Shown piece by piece: positions 29,663 through 39,642 of a DNA stretch of 64,000 nt. The notes beneath the pieces were generated by a model. It was not told where the DNA came from. It searched no databases and was given only the letters and a program-made list of their open reading frames with translations. Source of the DNA: Vibrio sp. HB236076 (GTDB lineage Bacteria > Pseudomonadota > Gammaproteobacteria > Enterobacterales > Vibrionaceae); the NCBI RefSeq assembly GCF_040957575.1, contig NZ_CP162601.1, forward strand, positions 1,612,001 through 1,676,000, read 5' to 3'. A program made the translations under genes and the position numbers. The first letter of the stretch is position 1. Each line of letters opens with the position of its first letter.

Positions 29663-29804
29663 TCTAAAATATTGTTAACTTTCGATTTATGAATAGTAAG
29701 CACAAAGTATGACCAGCGCAAACACTCTTCATTGACTCTGGATGAACTGTGCAAAATTAGCCCCAATCACCTATCGACATCACAAAAAAAATGCAGTAAC
29801 TTAT

Positions 29805-29828
29805 AGATGTTTAGACGTCCAGAAGTAA
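29805..29828 (+). promoter_or_regulatory. MetJ operator (three met boxes)
   Basis: Three consecutive 8-base units AGATGTTT, AGACGTCC and AGAAGTAA match the met-box consensus AGACGTCT at 5, 7 and 4 positions, directly before the metA ribosome site. MetJ with S-adenosylmethionine binds such tandem boxes to repress methionine genes. Confidence 0.75.
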
Positions 29829-29846
29829 ATAGCAACGGAGAAGCTT

Positions 29847-30788
29847 GTGCCAATACGTATACCCGATCAACTTCCTGCCACCGATATTTTGCGCAAGGAA
29901 AACATCTTCACCATGAACGAAAGCCGTGCGGCAAGTCAGGAAATACGTCCATTGAGGGTATTGATCCTTAACCTAATGCCGAAAAAAATTGAAACAGAAA
30001 CTCAATTTTTGCGCTTGCTGTCCAACAGTCCACTGCAGGTAGACGTTGAGTTACTACGTATTGACAATCGACCGAGTAAAAATACCCCAGAAGAGCATCT
30101 CAATAACTTTTACCGCCAATTTGAAGCCGTACAAAACCGTAACTTTGACGGGCTGATCATAACAGGTGCGCCACTTGGCTTAGTGCAATTTGAAGACGTC
30201 GTTTATTGGGACCACCTTGAAACCATCCTCAACTGGGCTAAAAATCACGTCACATCGACGCTGTATGTGTGCTGGGCAGCACAGGCGGGATTAAAATTGC
30301 TCTACGATTTGCCTAAACGTACTCGCAAAGAAAAACTGTCTGGCGTTTACGAACACGACAACCTAGAGCCGTACCACTTACTCATGCGAGGCTTTGATGA
30401 TTGTTTCTTAGCGCCGCACTCACGTTATGCCGATTTCTCTAGTGAGTACTTAAAAAACAACACCGACCTCGACATTCTGGCCACTTCAGATCAAGCCGGT
30501 GTCTATCTGGCTTCAACGAAAGACAAGCGTCACGTTTTTGTGACTGGGCACCCAGAGTATGACGCGACGACGTTACACAACGAGTACGTCCGAGATAAAG
30601 GCGAAGGTCAAGACCCCACGATTCCCGTGAATTATTACCCCAACAACGATCCTCAACAGCCACCTCGAGCAAGTTGGCGCAGTCATGGGCATTTATTATT
30701 CTCAAATTGGCTCAACTATTGTGTTTATCAACAAACGCCTTATGACTTGGATCATTTTAGTGAAGAGGCTTTCACAAAAGACGATTAA
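29847..30788 (+). CDS. metA: Homoserine O-succinyltransferase
   Basis: A 313-residue protein starting at GTG (CGGAGAAG upstream). It transfers a succinyl (or acetyl) group from CoA to L-homoserine, the first step of methionine synthesis. Typical MetA segments: [47 protein letters not shown] with the catalytic cysteine and FVTGHPEYD with the catalytic His and Glu. The acyl donor cannot be settled by eye. Upstream MetJ boxes predict repression by methionine. Confidence 0.96.
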   Translation: MPIRIPDQLPATDILRKENIFTMNESRAASQEIRPLRVLILNLMPKKIETETQFLRLLSNSPLQVDVELLRIDNRPSKNTPEEHLNNFYRQFEAVQNRNFDGLIITGAPLGLVQFEDVVYWDHLETILNWAKNHVTSTLYVCWAAQAGLKLLYDLPKRTRKEKLSGVYEHDNLEPYHLLMRGFDDCFLAPHSRYADFSSEYLKNNTDLDILATSDQAGVYLASTKDKRHVFVTGHPEYDATTLHNEYVRDKGEGQDPTIPVNYYPNNDPQQPPRASWRSHGHLLFSNWLNYCVYQQTPYDLDHFSEEAFTKDD

Positions 30789-30798
30789 AGCGGTGGAT

Positions 30799-30842
30799 TT
30801 TATCGCGCCTAGCTCACACAAGGCGCGATAAATTTCTCGCTT
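30799..30842 (+). terminator. Hairpin terminator of metA
   Basis: A 12-base-pair perfect stem (TTTATCGCGCCT with AGGCGCGATAAA) with a 10-base loop, followed by a T-rich stretch. It begins 11 bases past the metA stop. Confidence 0.7.
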
Positions 30843-30935
30843 TATACGACCGCTCTTCCAATTTTCAACGACAAATCTCCCACTTGGTCAAACTTTGCTA
30901 ACGTTAAAAGATGACAACGAACCAAGTGACTTGTA

Positions 30936-31628
30936 ATGAAAAAAATACTCTTTTTATCTCTACTCATTTCTGCCTGCAGTCACCAGCCAAATTCAGCTAC
31001 GTCTTTGAACCTTGAGGCGACAACACAAACGCATTTCGCTTTAATAGACCAATATCTGAAAAACAACCAACCACAACGCGCATGGCAACACCTCAAAAAG
31101 TTCGATCCTAAAAACAACAGTCAAATTATGTGGTTTCACGCCCGTTACGCGCTAAAAACCGGTCACAGTCGGCGCGCGAAGGAGTGGTTTGAAAAAGCGT
31201 TTTTACAAGACCCTCACCTGCCAGGGCTCAAAAATCACTACGCCAGTGTACTTTGTCTTCAAGGTGACATCTCACAGGCGCTCACCCTCTGGGCAGCGCC
31301 GCCGTTTGCGTTAGAAAGTAGGCAGTTTCAAGTAGAGTTAGAAAACGCGGCGTTGTGCGCCTTATCCGACCAACGCTGGGGGCATGCCAAAAAAGTGCTC
31401 ACCGAATTGATCGAATTTGCTCCGCTCAATACTCGTGCTCACCTTAACCTCGCGATGATTGCAGTTCGAGAACAACAATGGCAAAGTGCCGACCACCACC
31501 TGACTTTGCTCGAGCAAAACTTTGGCCATAATCGCGCCACGGCCAAACTGCGTGCACAAATACCTGATAGTTTTCACCAAGGTCAGTCTGCTATCCCCTC
31601 ACTGGTACGTATTGAAGGTCCAGGTTAA
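30936..31628 (+). CDS. TPR-repeat lipoprotein
   Basis: A 230-residue protein. A short signal peptide ends in a lipobox (LISACS, Cys14). The rest is helical with tetratricopeptide-like repeats, clearest at MWFHARYALKTGHSRRAKEWFEKAFLQDP and LNTRAHLNLAMIAVREQQWQSADHHL. Such lipoproteins usually scaffold envelope complexes, for example pilus or secretion machines. There are no secretion genes nearby, so the partner is unknown. Confidence 0.7.
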   Translation: MKKILFLSLLISACSHQPNSATSLNLEATTQTHFALIDQYLKNNQPQRAWQHLKKFDPKNNSQIMWFHARYALKTGHSRRAKEWFEKAFLQDPHLPGLKNHYASVLCLQGDISQALTLWAAPPFALESRQFQVELENAALCALSDQRWGHAKKVLTELIEFAPLNTRAHLNLAMIAVREQQWQSADHHLTLLEQNFGHNRATAKLRAQIPDSFHQGQSAIPSLVRIEGPG

Positions 31629-31750
31629 GCCCCCAGTGGAAACGTTCCTCATCATAATGAACGTCCCTGTAAACAAGTCACTTTAATCCCTTCTCAAGCT
31701 AGGGTATCATTTCGCCTTCAACCACATCGATACCCAATGAAAGTCTAATC

Positions 31751-31978
31751 ATGAAACGAGTTGTACTCTACATCAAAGACAAATGCCCTCACTGTAAAGA
31801 TGCCCAACGATATCTTGATGCCAAGGGGATAAGCTATCGTTTGTGCAATGCCAAAATGCAACGCGGTCGCAAGGAACTCGATGCGCTAGGGGCGCGCTCA
31901 GTACCGGTACTAAAAATTGGCGATCAACTGATGATTGGCTGGCAGCCCAAAAAATTTGATACGTTATACAAGCGTTAA
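31751..31978 (+). CDS. Small glutaredoxin-family protein
   Basis: A 75-residue protein with the redox motif CPHC near the N-terminus (YIKDKCPHCKDAQRYL), a cis-proline SVPVLKIG and a GWQPKKFD end. It is shorter than classical glutaredoxin and resembles stand-alone glutaredoxin-like proteins. It probably reduces a disulfide or mixed glutathione disulfide; the client is unknown. Confidence 0.85.
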   Translation: MKRVVLYIKDKCPHCKDAQRYLDAKGISYRLCNAKMQRGRKELDALGARSVPVLKIGDQLMIGWQPKKFDTLYKR

Positions 31979-32055
31979 TTATTCAAAGTACAACACCACG
32001 CCTCTTTCTCTGATGATAAGGCATTGCAACGGTTAGCCCTTTTTGTGTTCTGCGC

Positions 32056-32937
32056 TTATTGATACTTATCAACCCACTCTTTGACAAAATCAATAAAAGC
32101 TCGGTCGGCCAAAGACAAATAACCATCGGTGCGCCATGCCAATGCCAAATCTACCGGCACAGCGTGCTCAAATGGGATTGCGGCCAGATCGGGTTCATTA
32201 TCAGTCACTAATTTTAATAACGCCGTAATAGCTTGCTCTGCTTTGACTAACGTTAAAATAACCGCAAGCAAATTGGTTTCAAACTCCAGGTGAGCGTGAT
32301 ACTGATAACGCTTAGCAATGCGATCCAAGTAATCGCGATGAAAATAACCCGGTTTGAACATCACATGTGGGTAAGAGAAAAAATCGTCAAAACTCACACT
32401 TTTTTGCTTGGCCAAAGGATGATTTGACGACGTAACCGCCACCATAGGTGACGAAAAAAGTCGGTCGGTAACCAGTTTATCGGACACCTCTTCATCGATA
32501 ATGACACCAAGATCTAACTCCCCGTCCAATAACATTTGTCGTATAGATTGGGTACCGGCGTCGAGCAGAGAAATTTTCAAATCCGGGTAGCGCTGTTTGA
32601 ACGCCATGATAAGAGGCGGTAAAAAGTAGCTCCCCATCATACTCGGCGCACCTAACCGAACTTCTCCCTTCTTCAGCCCCTTCATTTCGTCGATCGCCCA
32701 CTTCGCATCTTGCAACTGCTGGCACACTCTTTTCGCATGAGGCAGTAACACTTGCCCTTCTTGCGTCAAAGAAAGGGTTTTATCGTGACGGCGAAATAGA
32801 TTAACGCCTAAACTTTTTTCCAATTTTTGAATGGAAATACTCAATGCCGGTTGAGCAATGTGCAGCACTTTGGCCGCTTGAGTCACACTGCCTTGTTCGA
32901 CGACCTGTACAAAATGTCGTAATGCTTTACTTTCCAT
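32056..32937 (-). CDS. LysR-family transcriptional regulator
   Basis: A protein of 293 residues from the ATG at 32937 (AAGGATCG upstream); the frame extends 15 codons further. N-terminal winged helix: LRHFVQVVEQGSVTQAAKVLHIAQPALSISIQKLE, then a two-lobed sensing domain. It faces away from an MFS exporter gene 250 bases off, the common arrangement in which the regulator controls the divergent pump and itself. Confidence 0.88.
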   Translation of the reverse strand: MESKALRHFVQVVEQGSVTQAAKVLHIAQPALSISIQKLEKSLGVNLFRRHDKTLSLTQEGQVLLPHAKRVCQQLQDAKWAIDEMKGLKKGEVRLGAPSMMGSYFLPPLIMAFKQRYPDLKISLLDAGTQSIRQMLLDGELDLGVIIDEEVSDKLVTDRLFSSPMVAVTSSNHPLAKQKSVSFDDFFSYPHVMFKPGYFHRDYLDRIAKRYQYHAHLEFETNLLAVILTLVKAEQAITALLKLVTDNEPDLAAIPFEHAVPVDLALAWRTDGYLSLADRAFIDFVKEWVDKYQ

Positions 32938-33186
32938 CGGCGATCCTTTTTCCATCCGGTTGTGAACGCGAAACGACGCCATTCACCGAACACAAATCCA
33001 TATATAAAATATATTTTGGTTATAGTTTTAATATATTTTTTAAATTACTTTTGGACCGCTACACTGATCACAAGGTTAGGGTTTTATCCGCTGACACTGA
33101 TATTGCCAATGCGTTGAAAGGCATGGGTAAACTCAAATTGACAAGGCAACTCAGCCTATCATCGCTCTCCATGACAGGAAACACAC

Positions 33187-34389
33187 ATGATTTCTTATGC
33201 CAGCCCTCGCTATCGCAGCCTTGTCATCGCGCTTGCGATTGGCTCTTTTGTTGTCTTCGCTAATTTGTATTTGTTTCAACCCATGCTGCCTTTTTACGCT
33301 CAACATTTCGCCATCAGTGAAACGCAAGTCAATCTGTTATTTGCCGCGACTGCACTCGGGCTCTCAATGGCCTTAATTCCCATGGCATTGCTTTCGGAAA
33401 AATACAGTCGTCGCCGCATGATGCACTATGGGCTACTGGCTATTCCATTTACGGCATTAGGCGTATTATTGAGCGAAGCGTTTTACACCTTAGTCTTTTG
33501 GCGAGCCATCATGGGAATAAGTTTGGCCGCATTTGCTTCTGTTGCGGTTGCTTACATGGCAGAAGAGCTCGATAGCAATGCGTTTGCCCATGCGATGGGG
33601 AGCTACGTAGCCGCCAATGCTTTTGGTGGGATCATGGGACGCTTGTGTGGTGGCCTACTAACCCAATATTTCAACCCTGAAACGGCGATAGCAACGCTGT
33701 TGATTCTCTCTTTATTTGGTGTACTCCTAGTCTGGAAACTATTACCAGAACAAGAACACACCACTCTCAAAACGCCCCGTTTTTCACACCACATCGCCAT
33801 TGTTATCCAACATTTTCGCCAACCGAACTTATGGTTTGCCATGCTCATCGGCGGAGTTAATTTTGCACTCTTTGTCAATTTGTACTCGGTTGTCGGGTTT
33901 CGCTTGGTCAGCGCTCCTTATTCACTCCCCATAGGACTCGCTTCACTGATTTTCCTCGGTTATTTGGGTGGGACGTTCAGCGCCAGAATGACCGGCCGTT
34001 GGCAACGCTATTTCACCTCACCACAAGGAATGAGACTGGGTTGTCTTATCAGTGTTATTGGGCTTGCCGCTTGCAGTTTTGACCCACTTTTCTCGCTTGC
34101 CATCGGCTTGCTCTTGATCAGTGGCGGCGCGTTTTTTACCCACGCACTGGCCTACGCTTGGGTTGGTCGCTGGGCCGAACAAGGTAAGGCTACGGCTTCG
34201 GCCTTGTATTTGGTTCACTATTACATCGGTGGCAGCCTCGGTGGCTTTTTATTGCTTTGGGCATGGCAACACGGTGGCTGGTTTGACGTCACCCTAGTTG
34301 CCTCATTGCTTTATCTGATGCTTTTTGCTCTCACTTACACGTTGAGCCCACCAGAGCGTGTTGCCATCACGGGCACTGCCAGCGATTAA
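33187..34389 (+). CDS. MFS transporter (YnfM-like)
   Basis: A 400-residue protein with about 12 membrane segments and the MFS loop 2-3 motif in GLSMALIPMALLSEKYSRRRMM. The sequence pattern is like the YnfM/arabinose-efflux group of drug exporters. The substrate is unknown. It diverges from a LysR gene. Confidence 0.85.
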   Translation: MISYASPRYRSLVIALAIGSFVVFANLYLFQPMLPFYAQHFAISETQVNLLFAATALGLSMALIPMALLSEKYSRRRMMHYGLLAIPFTALGVLLSEAFYTLVFWRAIMGISLAAFASVAVAYMAEELDSNAFAHAMGSYVAANAFGGIMGRLCGGLLTQYFNPETAIATLLILSLFGVLLVWKLLPEQEHTTLKTPRFSHHIAIVIQHFRQPNLWFAMLIGGVNFALFVNLYSVVGFRLVSAPYSLPIGLASLIFLGYLGGTFSARMTGRWQRYFTSPQGMRLGCLISVIGLAACSFDPLFSLAIGLLLISGGAFFTHALAYAWVGRWAEQGKATASALYLVHYYIGGSLGGFLLLWAWQHGGWFDVTLVASLLYLMLFALTYTLSPPERVAITGTASD

Positions 34390-34534
34390 ATAACGGCCTG
34401 ATTTTACAAAAATCGCGGCCTTGGCAAATATAAACGGCAATTCAGTGTCAAACGGCGAGACAATCGACGAGGAAAGCAACGCACGATGAAAAAATTTGTT
34501 ATGATAAGACTTTGTCGTTTAACTAGGTAACACC

Positions 34535-35098
34535 ATGGCTCATATTGACAGCGAGCTTGTCCATCAGCAAATTAGCACTTGGCTTAATCAAGTGGTCATT
34601 GGTCTTAACTTGTGCCCCTTTGCCGCTAAACCTCAACGAAACGGTCAAATTCATATTGAGGTCAGTCAAGCGACGGATGAAAAACGCTTACTTGACGATA
34701 TCCTAATTCAATTAAAGCAATTAGATGAACTTAGCTCCACCGAGCGTGACACGACTTTAGTTGTAGTGCCCGGCTTACTAAGTGACTTTTGGATGTACAA
34801 CCAATTTATTGAGTGGATAGAGCGCCTTATTATCAATGAAGGTTGGGAAGGCGTGTATCAATTAGCCACATTTCACCCTGATTATCAATTTGCTGGCACA
34901 GACGCCAACGACGATGAAAATCTCACCAACCGCTCTCCCTACCCTGTTTTTCACTTGATCCGTGAAGACAGTATGGAGAAAGTGCTCAAACACTATCCGG
35001 ATCCAGAGGCGATCCCCGAAAGAAATATTGAACGAGTGACGCAACTGTCCGATGCCGAGCGCGAGCAGTTATTCCCGTACTTGTTCAAACCACAATAA
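34535..35098 (+). CDS. DUF1415 family protein
   Basis: A 187-residue protein with LNQVVIGLNLCPFAAKP near the N-terminus, LVVVPGLLSDFW in the middle and QFAGTDANDDENLTNRSPYPVFHLIRE, which is characteristic of DUF1415. Function unknown; conserved across gammaproteobacteria. It probably shares a transcript with the next gene, 24 bases on. Confidence 0.88.
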   Translation: MAHIDSELVHQQISTWLNQVVIGLNLCPFAAKPQRNGQIHIEVSQATDEKRLLDDILIQLKQLDELSSTERDTTLVVVPGLLSDFWMYNQFIEWIERLIINEGWEGVYQLATFHPDYQFAGTDANDDENLTNRSPYPVFHLIREDSMEKVLKHYPDPEAIPERNIERVTQLSDAEREQLFPYLFKPQ

Positions 35099-35122
35099 TT
35101 CACGATTTTAATGGATATCACC

Positions 35123-35701
35123 ATGAAACTGACTCTTTTAACTCCTGAGCTGTTCGACCACTTATACCAGTCGATCAGTGAGTTTCGCCACACTTTTGAT
35201 TTGCCCGTCAACCAACCAGACTCACTCGATGAAAACGCCGATACATTACATACTTCACTGGCGATTGAAGAGTTAACCGAACTGGCTGAAGCCGACAACA
35301 AAGTTGAACAAGCCGATGCCATTATCGACACCGTTTATGTATTGATGGGGAGACTGGTTCACTTAGGCCACAGCCAGCGCGAAGATAATCTCGCCATCAG
35401 TTACGTGATCGACTTACTGTTGCACGTAGCGAAAAACCGCGCGATTGATTTTCTGCCATGTTGGGACGAAGTCCACAGCAGTAACATGAGTAAAGTATGT
35501 CGCAACCTCGATGAGTACCAAGAAACGCACGCCTTTTATCAACAGCAAGGCATCGAAGTAGAAGCGATAGAAAAAGGCCAATATCTCATCGTTAAGTGCG
35601 CTCAAGACCACCTTAGCGACGAAAAAACGATCCGCGCTGGTAAAGTGCTAAAATCTGTCTATTACCGACCCGCTGATTTAGCGCAGCTGATGGATGCCTA
35701 A
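35123..35701 (+). CDS. MazG/PRA-PH-like pyrophosphohydrolase family protein
   Basis: A protein of 192 residues from ATG 35123; ATG 35111 lacks a ribosome site. The all-alpha NTP pyrophosphatase signature is visible: LAIEELTELAEADNKVEQADAIIDTVYVLMG, which gives the E-x-x-E and E-x-x-D metal-binding helices. The C-terminal half (CWDEVHSSNMSKVC...) continues the same family pattern. It may hydrolyse a non-canonical nucleoside triphosphate; the substrate is unknown. Confidence 0.78.
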   Translation: MKLTLLTPELFDHLYQSISEFRHTFDLPVNQPDSLDENADTLHTSLAIEELTELAEADNKVEQADAIIDTVYVLMGRLVHLGHSQREDNLAISYVIDLLLHVAKNRAIDFLPCWDEVHSSNMSKVCRNLDEYQETHAFYQQQGIEVEAIEKGQYLIVKCAQDHLSDEKTIRAGKVLKSVYYRPADLAQLMDA

Positions 35702-35826
35702 TACCAATCTGCACTAAGCCTGTGGTCTATGAGAGCGCGGGAAAAACGTGAGAACAAGGCATCCCCTTTTCTTATCATTAAATTGGTATAAAGCCCGCGT
35801 TGTCATGCCCTCCCGTCATTGACAAC

Positions 35827-35864
35827 CACAAAGCCGCAAGACCATTGGTGTTGTCGGCTTTGTG
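35827..35864. repeat. 10-base-pair inverted repeat between convergent genes
   Basis: CACAAAGCCG and CGGCTTTGTG pair perfectly around an 18-base loop. It lies after the MazG-like gene and just beyond the btuD stop. It lacks a clean T-tract, so it is only a possible terminator for either side. Confidence 0.45.
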
Positions 35865-35895
35865 CGCGAATTGAGCCACACATTCCTCTTTGACT

Positions 35896-36729
35896 TCAAC
35901 TAGGTTCAGTTTTCTGAGCTGGATAAAGTAAGTAAGCCTGCTGCTCATGGGTAATTCGAACCACCTCGGTATCGTACAACGCCGATAGCGCTGGTGCCGT
36001 CATTTGTTGCTCACTCGCTCCTAATGCCTGAAGCTTGCCTTGTTTCAACATCAATACCCAATGCCCTTGGTATAAAGCGCGATTTAAATCGTGATTGGCA
36101 ACGATCACGCCAATACCTTGATCAGCCATCGATTGTATCAACTGATGACATTGATTGGCATGGGCAACATCCAACGGCGCCGCCGGTTCATCGAGTAGCC
36201 ACAAACAGGCATCGGGATTCAAACTGGGCCACACTTGTAGCGCACTGCCCGCAAGGCGTACTCGTTGCCACTCTCCACCCGATAACTGAGTGACGGCTTG
36301 CCCCAACTTATCGGCTAAGGACAACGCCTCGACTACCTGATTCATTGCCTCTTCACACTTCGCTCGCGAGGCATTTGAAGGGCAGCTCAAGTGCAAATAG
36401 TGATAGACAGGCACGGCAAAACTCGGCATTGATTGCTGACTCAAATAAGCGCGATAACGAGCTTGCTCTTTCACGGTAACATCGAGTAAAGACAACGCCC
36501 TCTCAGAGGAGGCCGATGGGGCCTTATTGACATCGAGATAAGCCGAACTGGGGGCATTTATCAACACTTTACCTTGGCTCGATGCGGTTAACTCTCCGGA
36601 CAACAATTTTAATAACGTGCTCTTTCCACACCCATTCGGACCTATCACATGCAAGACTTTTCCCAAGGGCAAGCTAAAGTCCAGCGGTTCTAAACGCGGT
36701 GCTAAACCCAATTGATTAACGGTGATCAT
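35896..36729 (-). CDS. btuD: Vitamin B12 ABC transporter ATPase
   Basis: A 277-residue ABC ATPase. Walker A GPNGCGKSTLL, signature LSGGEWQRVRLA, Walker B CLWLLDEPAAPLD and H-loop VANHDLN are all seen. The DEPAAPLDVAH variant matches BtuD. Its N-terminus overlaps the end of btuC by 14 bases. It energises cobalamin import across the inner membrane. No BtuF or BtuB gene is in the window. Confidence 0.9.
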   Translation of the reverse strand: MITVNQLGLAPRLEPLDFSLPLGKVLHVIGPNGCGKSTLLKLLSGELTASSQGKVLINAPSSAYLDVNKAPSASSERALSLLDVTVKEQARYRAYLSQQSMPSFAVPVYHYLHLSCPSNASRAKCEEAMNQVVEALSLADKLGQAVTQLSGGEWQRVRLAGSALQVWPSLNPDACLWLLDEPAAPLDVAHANQCHQLIQSMADQGIGVIVANHDLNRALYQGHWVLMLKQGKLQALGASEQQMTAPALSALYDTEVVRITHEQQAYLLYPAQKTEPS

Positions 36730-37729
36730 AGTGTTTCATCAACATCCAAATAAAGACCGGCGCACCAAGTGACGTTGTCACAACCCCCAGTGGCAATTCG
36801 GCACTCTCAAGTAAGGTACGCGCCCCCAGATCAGATAGCCCAACCAAAAGCGCGCCACCTAATGCAGAGCACAGCAAAACAAAACGATGCTGTGCGCCAC
36901 ACAGCAAACGCACTAAATGAGGAACAATCAAACCAACAAAACTGACAATACCGGCAATGGCGACCGCCCCTCCGACTAAAACCGCGACGGCAATAATCAA
37001 GCGCCAACGCAAACGGTCTGTCGCCAAGCCAAGTTGTCGGGCATGTTGCTCGCCCATGGTCCATTGATCCAAGGCGTGTCCTTGACACAACAGCCAACAC
37101 AGCGCGGGGAACATGAGCAACGAGACCCACAAATACGACCAACTACTGCCACTCAAGCTGCCCATTAGCCAATATATCAGCTGTCTTAAACTGTGTTGGT
37201 CGCTAAAATAAAACCCCCATGTCATCCCAGCGCTAGACAAAATACCCAGCGCAACGCCAACCAGCAGTAAGCGTGACGTTGACATGCGGTATCGGCGGCT
37301 AATACCAAGCAAGATTAAGGTAAACAGCAACGCCCCAAGCACGGCGCACATCATTAATGCCCATGGTTGATTAAATTGTGGAAAGCACAGCATCACCATC
37401 ACCATAAGCACACTCGCACCGCCAGAGATACCCAGCACACCAGGCTCTGCAAGGGCATTGCCCAACAGGACCTGTAAACACGCACCACTCACTGCAAGGC
37501 TGGCCCCGACCAACAATGCCGACAGTAAACGCGGTAAGCGAATCTCCCAGAGCAGTGTTTCTGCTAAACCGGTTGTGTTTTGAGAGTGAAGGACAGAAAA
37601 CGGTGATACCCACACTTCGCCACTCGCCAAATACAAGTACATCATCGCCAAAACCAGCACGCTGATCACACACAAGAATTGACGCTGGCGACGGCGATGT
37701 CGTTGAGCAAAGTAATCGATACTCAGCAT
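36716..37729 (-). CDS. btuC: Vitamin B12 ABC transporter permease
   Basis: A protein of 337 residues from ATG 37729; the frame extends 43 codons upstream through non-conserved sequence. About ten membrane segments of the FecCD/BtuC family, with LAEPGVLGISGGAS, the cytoplasmic coupling-helix region, and IVSFVGLIVPHLVRLLCG near the C-terminus. It forms the cobalamin channel with BtuD. The 217 bases upstream hold no cobalamin riboswitch that I can recognise. Confidence 0.9.
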   Translation of the reverse strand: MLSIDYFAQRHRRRQRQFLCVISVLVLAMMYLYLASGEVWVSPFSVLHSQNTTGLAETLLWEIRLPRLLSALLVGASLAVSGACLQVLLGNALAEPGVLGISGGASVLMVMVMLCFPQFNQPWALMMCAVLGALLFTLILLGISRRYRMSTSRLLLVGVALGILSSAGMTWGFYFSDQHSLRQLIYWLMGSLSGSSWSYLWVSLLMFPALCWLLCQGHALDQWTMGEQHARQLGLATDRLRWRLIIAVAVLVGGAVAIAGIVSFVGLIVPHLVRLLCGAQHRFVLLCSALGGALLVGLSDLGARTLLESAELPLGVVTTSLGAPVFIWMLMKHYDHR

Positions 37730-37946
37730 ATTGACGTTCAAAATTGAAATAACCTTTGTTGTAGAATGGTAAAAGACTAACCACTGCCAGAGTAAATGTC
37801 TATCGAGACAGGAAATTTCCTGTTTACCTCTGCGTCTATTACAGTAAAATTGACTCATTCGTTTTGTGGCGCACGCAGTTGCGCTTTAGATGGCTGACCG
37901 TCTAAACACACAAACAACGCGTTTTATATTTCATTAAGGGGTTGAT

Positions 37947-39398
37947 TTGGATAATAACCGAGCGCCATCTCCAGCGGATAACCGCGAGCAAAAGCCAACA
38001 TTTTTTGTTTTTGATTACGAAACATGGGGCACCAGTCCCGCCAAAGACAGGCCGAGTCAGTTTGCGGGGATCAGAACCGATGAAGACTTTAACATCATTG
38101 GCGAGCCTGTTGTGCTGTATTGCAAACTACCCAGCGATTATTTGCCCAACCCAGAAGCGGCCTTGATCACCGGTATTACGCCGCAAAAAGCCCAACAAGA
38201 GGGCCTTATCGAAAGCGAGTTTATTGCTCGTATTCATCAAGAGCTTTCGACGCCCAATACCACCAGCTTTGGCTACAACAATATTCGTTTTGACGATGAA
38301 GTCACTCGCTATACGTGTTATCGCAATTTTATCGACCCCTATGCATGGAGCTGGCAAAATGGCAATTCTCGTTGGGATTTACTTGACGTGCTGCGCGCTT
38401 GTCATGCCTTGCGTCCTGAAGGGATAGAATGGCCAGAAAACGACGATGGCTTTACCAGTTTTAAACTCGAGCACCTTTCCGTTGCCAACGGCATTGAGCA
38501 CGCGAATGCCCACGATGCCCTCGCCGATGTCATCGCCACGATAGAAATGGCCAAAAAAGTCAAAACGGCTCAACCTAAATTATTTGATTACTTTTTATCT
38601 ATGCGCCACAAACGCAAGCTCAATGGTTTAGTCGACATCGTTAACATGACCCCCCTCATGCACGTGTCCGGCATGTTGGGCAGAGAATGTCAATACACCA
38701 GTTGGGTTGTGCCTATCGCGTGGCACCCAACCAATAACAACGCGGTCATCGTGGCCGACTTGGCTAAAGACCCATCGCCTTTACTTGAACTCGATGCACA
38801 GCAACTCGCCGAGCGACTTTACACCAAGCGCGATCAATTGGGCGATAAGTCACCTGTGCCGCTCAAATTGATCCACCTAAATAAGTGCCCGATTCTCGCC
38901 CCGGCCAAAACCTTGACCGCTGACAATGCCGCGCATATTGGCATCGATAGGCAGCAGTGTCTTGATAACTTAGCCCAGCTTCGCAAACACGCTGAATTGG
39001 TCAATAAAGTCGTTGACCTCTATTCAAACCAACCCGATTTTGCCGCTGATGATGACGTTGATAGTCAACTCTACCAAGGCTTTTTCTCCTCTGCAGACAA
39101 AGCGGCAATGTCGGTGGTTCGCACAACCCAACCTGAAAATTTAGAGGGCTTAGACATTCAATTTAGCGACCCGCGTTTAACACCTTTGTTGTTTCGCTAT
39201 CGAGCGCGTAATTACCCAGCGAGCTTAAACCAGCAAGAACAAGAAAAGTGGGCCGAACACTGCCGTGAGCATTTTACTCATGCGTTACCGGATCACTTAG
39301 CGCGAATCGAACAATTAGTTCAGCAACACCACGATGACGAAAACAAGTTGGCGATCCTCAAATCCGTGTATCGCTATACCGAATCCATTGCATCGTAA
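37947..39398 (+). CDS. sbcB: Exodeoxyribonuclease I
   Basis: A 483-residue protein with the DEDDh exonuclease domain: FFVFDYETWG (first Asp/Glu), FGYNNIRFDDEVTRY and HANAHDALADV near 190. The SH3-like and helical C-terminal domains follow (MTPLMHVSGMLGRECQYTSWVVPIAWHP). It degrades single-stranded DNA 3' to 5' in repair and recombination. The start appears to be TTG at 37947 with AAGGGG upstream. Confidence 0.95.
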   Translation: MDNNRAPSPADNREQKPTFFVFDYETWGTSPAKDRPSQFAGIRTDEDFNIIGEPVVLYCKLPSDYLPNPEAALITGITPQKAQQEGLIESEFIARIHQELSTPNTTSFGYNNIRFDDEVTRYTCYRNFIDPYAWSWQNGNSRWDLLDVLRACHALRPEGIEWPENDDGFTSFKLEHLSVANGIEHANAHDALADVIATIEMAKKVKTAQPKLFDYFLSMRHKRKLNGLVDIVNMTPLMHVSGMLGRECQYTSWVVPIAWHPTNNNAVIVADLAKDPSPLLELDAQQLAERLYTKRDQLGDKSPVPLKLIHLNKCPILAPAKTLTADNAAHIGIDRQQCLDNLAQLRKHAELVNKVVDLYSNQPDFAADDDVDSQLYQGFFSSADKAAMSVVRTTQPENLEGLDIQFSDPRLTPLLFRYRARNYPASLNQQEQEKWAEHCREHFTHALPDHLARIEQLVQQHHDDENKLAILKSVYRYTESIAS

Positions 39399-39642
39399 TA
39401 CCGGTCTCACTACGTCGTTATGTCGCGACTTGGGTTTAAACATCCGATAACCGCGTTGAGAAAATCGCTTGTAGAATAACGCTTTACACTCTTTTTTATA
39501 AGAACACACAGCCGTCGTTCTCAAGCTTTTTTCAACGTTAGCATCAATGCTATACTCAGGGCGGTTTTTGCTTTGTTGAGTGCGCTAATGTTAAACGTTT
39601 GAGTCCATTATCCACTCTTTTTATCCAGAGGTTTGCTTCATC

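Noticed and set aside
37730..37946. Cobalamin riboswitch before btuC
   Set aside because: I looked for the B12-box pattern on the minus strand and did not find it.
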